13,391 nucleotides of DNA. Origin: Sphingomonadales bacterium. GTDB lineage: Bacteria; Pseudomonadota; Alphaproteobacteria; Sphingomonadales; Sphingomonadaceae. The position numbers and the translations under genes were made by a program. The stretch covers positions 1 through 13,391 of the forward strand of contig JAAFIT010000022.1 in NCBI GenBank assembly GCA_013298745.1, given 5' to 3'. Within the stretch, counting starts at the first letter, position 1, and each line of letters opens with the position of its first letter. The notes below the pieces were generated by a model, which had not been told where the DNA came from, ran no database searches, and saw only the letters and a list, made by a program, of their open reading frames with translations. This document shows, piece after piece, positions 8,235-13,391 of the stretch.

Positions 8235-9119
8235 TTATTGCCGCGCACTTTCCAGCCCCGCAAGCGGATTCGACACCTGACGTGCCGTCGAATCCCCGGG
8301 GGGTGTGACGCTTATGTGGTTGAAATCGGCTAATGCGACGCGCTCGCGATTCCGGGCGTCGGGGGAATTGCGCATCGCCCAGCGAAACAGGCTGGTATCC
8401 TGCCACGGCACGACCAGGAAACCATGCTCTATGAACGCCAGCACGACGAGGGCAAATGCCAGCGCATAGCCGGTTGCCAGCCCGCCTTCGGCGCGCAACG
8501 CAGCATCACCCAGCCATGCCGCCAAGGCCGCGATCGCCGCCAGGCTGATGATGAAAAAACCACTGGGGCGGGCGATGCGGAAATAACTGGCGAGATAGCG
8601 CATATGATCGGGCATCATCTCGGTCGAAAGATGCGGCACACCGGCAAAGATGTTGAACTTGGCCGACAGCCGCATGACGAACAGCAACAAGAAGGTCAGC
8701 GTTGCCGTCTGGTTCGGCTGGCCCCAGGTCGCAGCCGCCATCACCAGCACCGTCGCGAACATCGCCACTTCATGATGGATGAGCGTCGCCGCCGCGAGGC
8801 GGAAGCGCCGCCAGCCGCGCGCGTCGGGCGGGCACGGGTTGCGGTTCGGGCCGGTGACAAAGCCCATCAGAAAGCTCAATTCATGCCAGCCCCACAGCAC
8901 CAGCGCACAGGCAAAGGCGGCATAGGCCGCAGCCGGGCTGGTTTCCGGCGCCGTGGCGATGATTCCGCCCATGGCGAAGCCGCTGGCGACCGTCGCGCCC
9001 ACCAGGCTGGCCGGCCAGGTACGGCTCGGCAAGCGGTCGAGCCACAGCACAAAGCCGGTGGCGACGAACCACAGCACCGTTGCGAACAGCAAGGGCAACA
9101 AGAACGGCTCAGCGCTCAT
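8235..9119 (-). CDS. puhE: Photosynthetic complex assembly protein PuhE
   Basis: Integral membrane protein of 294 residues that in Rhodobacter affects the level of reaction centre and light-harvesting complex 1. The exact reaction is unknown. About seven hydrophobic segments are visible, near 6-27, 38-56, 64-87, 108-130, 140-158, 185-205 and 214-238. Family landmarks are [16 protein letters not shown] (76-91), IHHE (114-117) and the stretch from [14 protein letters not shown] to MRYLASYF (154-180). The start ATG 9119 lies one base after the acsF stop (TAG C ATG), so its translation is probably coupled to acsF; an in-frame ATG at 9170 inside acsF gives a polar, unlikely N-terminal extension. 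The last 40 residues, after W248, form a polar tail. It is followed by hemA. Confidence 0.9.
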   Translation of the reverse strand: MSAEPFLLPLLFATVLWFVATGFVLWLDRLPSRTWPASLVGATVASGFAMGGIIATAPETSPAAAYAAFACALVLWGWHELSFLMGFVTGPNRNPCPPDARGWRRFRLAAATLIHHEVAMFATVLVMAAATWGQPNQTATLTFLLLFVMRLSAKFNIFAGVPHLSTEMMPDHMRYLASYFRIARPSGFFIISLAAIAALAAWLGDAALRAEGGLATGYALAFALVVLAFIEHGFLVVPWQDTSLFRWAMRNSPDARNRERVALADFNHISVTPPGDSTARQVSNPLAGLESARQ

Positions 9120-9120
9120 G

Positions 9121-10221
9121 CTACCAGACGGGCTGCAACCGAACTGTGGCGGGCGCTTCGTTGTGCTCAACCGGCTGGAGATAGAGCCGCAGGAAGGTGA
9201 TCCCCGCCTGCACCTTCAACCCGGCGCGCTTCACCGCTGCCAGTGCGCCACCGGCTTCGTTGGTCGCGTCGATCTTCGCCGAAATGTCGCGCATCTTTTC
9301 CAGCAGCGCGCGAAACTGCGGCGCATCGGTATCAAGGGCGATCGGGAAAACCTGACGGGTGATGAGCGTGGTGATGTTGAAGACCTTGAAATCATATTCG
9401 GTCGGATCGATTCCAAAGGCCTTGTACAGCACCGGACGATTGTGGTCGCGAACGTACATCGTCGCATAGACCGCAACCAGGAAGAAGCGGATCCACAGCT
9501 TGTTATAGCCGCTCAGCAGCTTGGGATCGGCGCGCATCAGCAGCGCAAAGGCTTCACCATGGCGGAACTCGTCATTGCACCAGGCTTCGAACCATTTGAA
9601 GATCGGGTGGAAGCGCTGTTCCGGATGCTTTTCGAAATGGCGGTGGATGGTGATGTAGCGCGCGTAACCGATCTTTTCCGAAAGATAGGTGGCGTAGTAA
9701 ATGAACTTCGGCCGGAAATAGGTGTATTTCTTGGTCTTGGTGAGAAAGCCGAGATCGATGCCGATGCCGGCATCCTTCAAACTGTCGTTGATGAAGCCGG
9801 CGTGGCGCGATTCATCGCGCGCCATCAGCTTGAACAGCGCCTTGGCATCCGGATTGGTCACCCGCTTGGCGATTTCGGCGTAAAGGATGCACCCCGAAAA
9901 CTCCGACGTCATCGACGACACCAGAAAATCGGTGAACTCGATGCGCAGTTCGGGCGGCAAATTCTCGATGACGCCGTCAAACTCCTCGGTGCGCTTGAAA
10001 TGCTTCTTGTTGGGATCGGCGGTCATTTCGGCGATCAGCGCATCCCATTCGGCGCGCACCCCCGACACATCGATGCGGTCCATCGCATCGAAATCGGTCG
10101 TGTAGAAACGCGGGCTCAGAACCGTATCCTGGTTCGCCATCGCCTGGGTGACATCCTTGGTGATCACCACCTCGCGGGCGGCGTCGCCTTCGGCTCGGGC
10201 AATCGGGCTGTGCGCGTTCAT
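9121..10221 (-). CDS. acsF: Mg-protoporphyrin IX monomethyl ester (oxidative) cyclase
   Basis: Oxygen-dependent diiron enzyme that forms the isocyclic (E) ring of bacteriochlorophyll, turning Mg-protoporphyrin IX monomethyl ester into divinyl protochlorophyllide. It is 366 residues, usual for AcsF. Diiron ligands are visible as E107 (TSEFSG), E137 with H140 (RDESRH), E212, and E218 with H221 (CNDEFRH). Conserved stretches such as [20 protein letters not shown] (164-183) support the call. ATG 10221 has AGGGAG eight bases upstream. The gene lies between the unnamed 99-residue gene (23-base gap) and puhE (one base). Needing O2, it marks aerobic bacteriochlorophyll synthesis. The anaerobic radical-SAM cyclase BchE is not in this window but could be elsewhere. 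Alphaproteobacterial AcsF also needs the small partner BciE, which is not seen here. Confidence 0.97.
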   Translation of the reverse strand: MNAHSPIARAEGDAAREVVITKDVTQAMANQDTVLSPRFYTTDFDAMDRIDVSGVRAEWDALIAEMTADPNKKHFKRTEEFDGVIENLPPELRIEFTDFLVSSMTSEFSGCILYAEIAKRVTNPDAKALFKLMARDESRHAGFINDSLKDAGIGIDLGFLTKTKKYTYFRPKFIYYATYLSEKIGYARYITIHRHFEKHPEQRFHPIFKWFEAWCNDEFRHGEAFALLMRADPKLLSGYNKLWIRFFLVAVYATMYVRDHNRPVLYKAFGIDPTEYDFKVFNITTLITRQVFPIALDTDAPQFRALLEKMRDISAKIDATNEAGGALAAVKRAGLKVQAGITFLRLYLQPVEHNEAPATVRLQPVW

Positions 10222-10244
10222 CGCGGTAACTCCCTTATCCGCTC

Positions 10245-10544
10245 TCAGTGCGGCTTTTCAGATGTGAAGGTAATTTCGTAAAGCTCGGTCAAGTCGAACT
10301 GGGCCCGCAGCTTGGTCCACCACTGCATCACCAGGCCGGCGCGCGATACGGTGGCGCGGCGCCGCAGGGTGATCGCTTCGCCGAACGGCAGCCGTACCGG
10401 GGCGCCATGGACACGCACCTGATCGCCGGGGCCGAGCAAGACATTATCATCAAGCTCGACATGGGCGTGCAACGCATCGGCGGTGTGCTCCACCGCGATG
10501 GTGCAGCCGGTTTCCCAGCTTTCACGGGCGAACAGGCGCGTCAC
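10245..10544 (-). CDS. Conserved unnamed protein of the puh operon, 99 residues
   Basis: I do not recognise a named family. The place, between puhC and acsF, is that of the 'hyp' gene of many alphaproteobacterial photosynthesis clusters. The start is GTG 10544, whose last two bases share the puhC stop (GTGA, four-base overlap), so translation is probably coupled to puhC. The protein is soluble, with no membrane segment or signal peptide. It looks beta-rich in the middle ([18 protein letters not shown], 35-52, then [12 protein letters not shown], 55-66), followed by a Trp/Arg-rich helix [10 protein letters not shown] (75-84) and an acidic strand LTELYEITF (85-93). It is not the short hydrophobic PuhD of R. 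capsulatus. A role in assembling or supplying pigment to the complex is inferred from place only. Confidence 0.8.
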   Translation of the reverse strand: MTRLFARESWETGCTIAVEHTADALHAHVELDDNVLLGPGDQVRVHGAPVRLPFGEAITLRRRATVSRAGLVMQWWTKLRAQFDLTELYEITFTSEKPH

Positions 10545-11119
10545 GCCGGGCCGGCTCCGGCCGCACCTGGAACAACCTTGCCGACGCTAGTGTTGTCATC
10601 AGGGCTGATGGGGCCATTGGGCTGACGCTTTTCGAGGCTCTCGACCACCTTGACGCCCGGTGCCAACAATTGGGCAAAGGCGGCGCGGTTGGTATGGCCG
10701 AAACTGCCAAGCTCAAGGATGCGCCCGGTGGAGGGATCCTTCAACGTCAACGCGCCATCGGCCCATTGAGTGATGGTGACAGCGCCGTAGCGCGACACTT
10801 CGTGCAACTGCCGCTCGCGCATCATGCCGCGCATGACACCGCGAATGAAGCCGCTGTTCGACCCCGGCTCGAGCACCAAAGCCACCTGCCCCGTCTTGGC
10901 ATCGGTCGCGATCAAGGCGCCATCGGCGCGATCGGCGAAGATGAAATCCCGTTGCTTGACGACGCCGACATGATTTTCGGCCCGCAGTTCGGGCGCTGTC
11001 GGCCGGGCCGGCACAACGCCGGCACGAACGCCGAACACCACCAGCAATGCGATGCCAACGACGCCACCGGCGGCAACGAGAACCCATTGCGGGAATTCCT
11101 CGTTGGCGAAATCGCTCAT
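10541..11119 (-). CDS. puhC: Photosynthetic complex assembly protein PuhC
   Basis: Membrane-anchored factor needed for normal assembly of the reaction centre-LH1 core in Rhodobacter. It is 192 residues. A single membrane segment at 12-32 is preceded by an acidic N terminus (MSDFANEEFPQW), which places the rest in the periplasm. The soluble part includes FADRADGAL (61-69), GFIRGVMRGMMRER (90-103) and RILELGSFGHTNRAAFAQLL (133-152), typical of the family. The last 25 residues are a low-complexity Pro/Gly/Ala/Asp tail that makes it longer than the 162-residue R. capsulatus protein. The start is ATG 11119 with an ATGA overlap on the puhB stop; an upstream start in the same frame would be buried in puhB and adds an Arg/Cys-rich shadow sequence. 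Confidence 0.92.
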   Translation of the reverse strand: MSDFANEEFPQWVLVAAGGVVGIALLVVFGVRAGVVPARPTAPELRAENHVGVVKQRDFIFADRADGALIATDAKTGQVALVLEPGSNSGFIRGVMRGMMRERQLHEVSRYGAVTITQWADGALTLKDPSTGRILELGSFGHTNRAAFAQLLAPGVKVVESLEKRQPNGPISPDDNTSVGKVVPGAAGAGPA

Positions 11120-11754
11120 GCCGGCACACCAACGGCGCCGGATGACGCATGCTGTTCGGCCGATACCGCCGTGGCGAGCGGTGTCGCGACGCCGTGGAGC
11201 GGATCGGCATCGACCAGCGCCTTGGCCAGCATCGGTGCAAAGCCTTCCGGCACCGCGCGTAGCATCGGCTGGGGTTGCGCGACCTTCCACGGCTGGACAT
11301 GCGGCCACATCTGCAGCCAGCCGAGCGGGAACCGCTGCGTCGGGCGCAGTACGATATCGATCTGACCGTTACCGAGCAGCCGCACATCGGCAGCGCCGAT
11401 CGCCTTCAGCGGCAGGTTGATGCACTTCGGCAACGCAACGCCAAAGCGCATGACGACCCGACGATTGGTGAGCGTGTAGATCGTCGAGCGTGCCGACGCC
11501 CGCGCCAGAAAGTACAGCAGCCCAAGCCCAAGGCTGGCAACGGCCAGCGTCACGATCGCACCCTTCAGGCCGGTGCCACCGCCAACGAAAGCAAGTGACG
11601 CAACGAAGATGAACCACACCGCCACCAGCCGCGTGTGGAAAACGGCGCGTGCCAATGTCTGCCAATCGGGCGATCCCTGCCACTGGATCGATTCCCCTGG
11701 CGGCAGGTTGCCCGGCAACCCGGGGATGGGTTCAATTTCGTATTCGATGGTCAC
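11116..11754 (-). CDS. puhB: Photosynthetic complex assembly protein PuhB
   Basis: Reaction-centre assembly factor. In R. capsulatus the 214-residue PuhB is needed for efficient reaction-centre and, indirectly, LH1 assembly; here it is 212 residues. A soluble N terminus (EIEPIPGLPGNLPPGE, 6-21) leads to W25/W31, then two membrane segments near 43-60 and 64-83. After them comes YTLTNRRVVMRFGVALPK (93-110), the core motif of a bacterial PH-like domain, and GQIDIVLRP (130-138). I chose GTG 11754, which overlaps the puhA stop (GTGA); the ATG at 11787 would add 11 residues and lies deep in puhA. Coupled translation with puhA and puhC is likely. Confidence 0.92.
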   Translation of the reverse strand: MTIEYEIEPIPGLPGNLPPGESIQWQGSPDWQTLARAVFHTRLVAVWFIFVASLAFVGGGTGLKGAIVTLAVASLGLGLLYFLARASARSTIYTLTNRRVVMRFGVALPKCINLPLKAIGAADVRLLGNGQIDIVLRPTQRFPLGWLQMWPHVQPWKVAQPQPMLRAVPEGFAPMLAKALVDADPLHGVATPLATAVSAEQHASSGAVGVPA

Positions 11755-12515
11755 ACCAGCGGCTCCGAACGTTCGGGCGTCGCCCACAGATAACCAGCGC
11801 CGAAATAGGCGGAAACCTTTTCCTCCTCAAGCAGGGTAATCTGCTTAGGTGACTTCAGCTGCGGACAGCAGGCGAACTGCGCCGCGGTCACCGAATCGGT
11901 GACGACACCCTTGCGCGACACGCGCACCATCGGCATCGGCAAGGTGGCCGTGCCGCCGTTGTTGAGCGCGACATCGAGATAGCGGAGCACATGCTCGGCG
12001 CGATCGACCCAAAGGTCGCGAACCGTCCCTGCGACGGCACCATCAAGGCCGATGACCGGCAGGCCGCGCGGATCGATATCGCCCTTAACGACATTGATAT
12101 GATCATCGTGCGCCATTGGCACAATGCGCGGGCGACCGAACATGTCGACATCCGGTCGATCGGCGCGCATCGCATAGCCGCCAGGACCGACACCCGAGCC
12201 CAGCGGTTCGCCGGTGACATCGAGCGGCTCGCCCGACCAGAGGCGCGGCAGCACATTGGCCGGCATCGCATCGCGTGGCACGTCTTCCGGCACGTAAATG
12301 CCCATGCCATGCGGCAGCTGGAAGCGCTTCTTGTCGCTGAAATCGAGCCGGGCGATATCATCGCCGACCTTGCCTGTCAGATCGTTTTCGAGCGGATAGC
12401 CTTCACGGCGGCTCTCGCGGTTGAGATACCAGACCAGCCCGATGAAGAAGAGGAAGAACAGATAGAAGGTGAGCTCGGCAACATCGAGCCCTCCGACCAG
12501 AATGACATTGGACAT
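11751..12515 (-). CDS. puhA: Photosynthetic reaction centre H subunit
   Basis: H subunit of the type II reaction centre. It caps the L/M subunits on the cytoplasmic side and carries protons to the secondary quinone. It is 254 residues. One membrane helix at about 12-31 is followed by NRESRREGYPLEN (32-44). The cytoplasmic PRC-barrel domain includes GVGPGGYAMRADRPD (108-122), GLPVIGLDG (151-159), DLWVDRAEH (167-175) and ITLLEEEKVSAYF (226-238). By-eye alignment to the Rhodobacter sphaeroides protein puts D171 and E174 at the proton-path residues Asp-H170 and Glu-H173, and D124 at Asp-H124. The surface histidines H126 and H128 are replaced by F126 and R128. ATG 12515 has GGGGAG about eight bases upstream. 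It lies 14 bases after lhaA. Confidence 0.97.
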   Translation of the reverse strand: MSNVILVGGLDVAELTFYLFFLFFIGLVWYLNRESRREGYPLENDLTGKVGDDIARLDFSDKKRFQLPHGMGIYVPEDVPRDAMPANVLPRLWSGEPLDVTGEPLGSGVGPGGYAMRADRPDVDMFGRPRIVPMAHDDHINVVKGDIDPRGLPVIGLDGAVAGTVRDLWVDRAEHVLRYLDVALNNGGTATLPMPMVRVSRKGVVTDSVTAAQFACCPQLKSPKQITLLEEEKVSAYFGAGYLWATPERSEPLV

Positions 12516-12529
12516 AGTTCGTCTCCCCT

Positions 12530-13391
12530 TCAGGTTGGGAATTCGGTCAGGCCGAAACGGGCGCGCGGCTGAACGTCCCGGGTCCGCCGCGCCAGCGGAC
12601 CAAGGGCGATAAGACTGCCAAACAACAACAGAATTTCAATATGCCAGACGATCGAATAGCCGGTGGCGGGATCGACAAGGCCTGGACCGAGATTACCCGC
12701 CATCGCCATCGCGCCGACTCCATCGCGGATCACCCCGGACAACAATATGCCCAGACCGGCCGCTGTCGCCTGCACCGCGCCCCATACGCCAAGCGCCAGC
12801 CCCGAGCCGCCCTCTTCACCCAATGCCATTGCGGCGGTAAGCGTGCAGACCGCGAACAGGCCGTTGCCAAATCCGATGCCGGTGGTGCCCAACGAGAGCA
12901 GTGCTACTGAATGCAGCGGCGCCGACAAGACCACGAGCGCGAAGGCGACAATGCCGGCGAGCGCACCATAGGCCGCCAGCCGCGCCGCATCGCGGCCCAA
13001 CGCCAGGCCCTGCGCCGCCACTGACAACCCGATCAGCGTCCCCATCGACGACAGCGCCGTCAGTCCGGTCGTGCGCCCGACGCTCAAGCCCAGCACCTGA
13101 CCACCATAGGGTTCAAGCAATATATCCTGCATGCCGAAGCCGGCGGCGCCGAGCCCCACGGCGATCAGCAGCCGGCGGGTGCGCGGTGCGGCGGTGAAAT
13201 CGCTCCAGCGCACGGCGAAGGCCTGATCTTCTTCCGCGGTCGTGATGGTGCCGCCGACCTGGCGAACCTCCTGCTTCCACAGCGCGACGACGTTGAGGAC
13301 AAGGGTGACAACGGCGGTGCCCTGGATGACCCCGACCAGTTGAGTTTCGGTGAAATCAGTGAGGATCCGCCCGAGAACCACAGACGAGATC
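12530..13391 (-). CDS. lhaA: Light-harvesting assembly protein LhaA (PucC-family), 5' end outside window
   Basis: PucC/LhaA/Bch2 family member of the major facilitator fold, which helps insert or supply bacteriochlorophyll to light-harvesting polypeptides, LhaA acting on LH1. The window holds the last 286 codons, about the C-terminal 60 percent of a typical protein of roughly 470 residues. Several membrane segments are clear, as in QGTAVVTLVLNVVALW, AYGALAGIVAFALVVLSAP and IEILLLFGSLIAL. The motif TETQLVGVIQG, followed by a helix ending WKQE, and the glycine-rich stretch TTGIGFGNGLFAVCTL fit the PucC family. The frame stays open to the edge; the GTG at 13381 is internal (ISSVVLGRIL reads through it). 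Its place directly before puhA supports lhaA over pucC, which normally sits with pucBA. Confidence 0.9.
   Translation of the reverse strand, partial: ISSVVLGRILTDFTETQLVGVIQGTAVVTLVLNVVALWKQEVRQVGGTITTAEEDQAFAVRWSDFTAAPRTRRLLIAVGLGAAGFGMQDILLEPYGGQVLGLSVGRTTGLTALSSMGTLIGLSVAAQGLALGRDAARLAAYGALAGIVAFALVVLSAPLHSVALLSLGTTGIGFGNGLFAVCTLTAAMALGEEGGSGLALGVWGAVQATAAGLGILLSGVIRDGVGAMAMAGNLGPGLVDPATGYSIVWHIEILLLFGSLIALGPLARRTRDVQPRARFGLTEFPT

Larger units (their letters stand above)
6992..13391 (-). other. Photosynthesis operon segment lhaA-puhABC-orf99-acsF-puhE-hemA
   Basis: Eight same-strand genes have gaps of at most 23 bases and four-base stop/start overlaps at three junctions. No internal promoter or terminator is visible, so they are probably one transcript that begins upstream of the window, as in the bch-lhaA-puh superoperons of purple bacteria. 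The unit ends at hemA. I see no cycA or other photosynthesis gene beyond it. Confidence 0.85.

Noticed and set aside
7013..8308. Long plus-strand open frame of 431 codons opposite hemA
   Set aside because: It is the antisense shadow of a certain gene in GC-rich DNA; no ribosome binding site and no recognisable motif.
8953..10281. Long plus-strand open frame of 442 codons opposite acsF and part of puhE
   Set aside because: Antisense shadow; AcsF and PuhE motifs on the minus strand are unmistakable.

Overview
The window is GC-rich, tightly packed DNA from an alphaproteobacterium, most likely an aerobic anoxygenic phototroph of the Sphingomonadales (inference). The right half (about 6992-13391, all minus strand) is one end of a photosynthesis gene cluster. 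Read in the direction of transcription it is lhaA (5' end outside the window), puhA, puhB, puhC, a 99-residue unnamed gene, acsF, puhE, hemA. This order is the familiar lhaA-puhABC-hyp-acsF-puhE-hemA block of purple phototrophic bacteria. The cyclase is the oxygen-dependent diiron type (AcsF), which fits life in air. The Sphingomonadales guess rests on this gene order together with the neighbouring TonB-dependent receptor; it is not proven by the window.

The eight genes form an apparent operon. Stops and starts overlap by four bases at three junctions (puhA/puhB, puhB/puhC, puhC/99-residue gene), acsF and puhE are one base apart, and the other gaps are 14-23 bases. They share one task. HemA makes 5-aminolevulinate, AcsF closes the fifth ring of bacteriochlorophyll, PuhA is the H subunit of the reaction centre, PuhB, PuhC and PuhE assist assembly of the reaction centre and light-harvesting complex 1, and LhaA is a membrane protein for light-harvesting assembly. 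A short hairpin at 6962-6980 ends the operon and also faces the convergent phosphodiesterase gene.

The left half is not photosynthesis-specific. It holds a TonB-dependent outer-membrane receptor on the minus strand (3' end outside the window), a 344-base divergent intergenic region, and three plus-strand genes: a PYROXD2/phytoene-desaturase-like FAD oxidoreductase, a right-handed parallel beta-helix protein with no signal peptide, and a glycerophosphodiester phosphodiesterase with one. A strong intrinsic terminator (stem 5854-5871 / 5883-5900 plus T tract) follows the beta-helix gene and covers the ribosome binding site and first two start codons of the phosphodiesterase gene. This is the most unusual local structure here.

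I see no RNA genes, insertion sequences, CRISPR array or attachment sites. The core is a known system. The less explained items are the unnamed 99-residue puh-operon protein, the terminator/start overlap, the leaderless beta-helix protein, and the oxidoreductase of unknown substrate beside the cluster.
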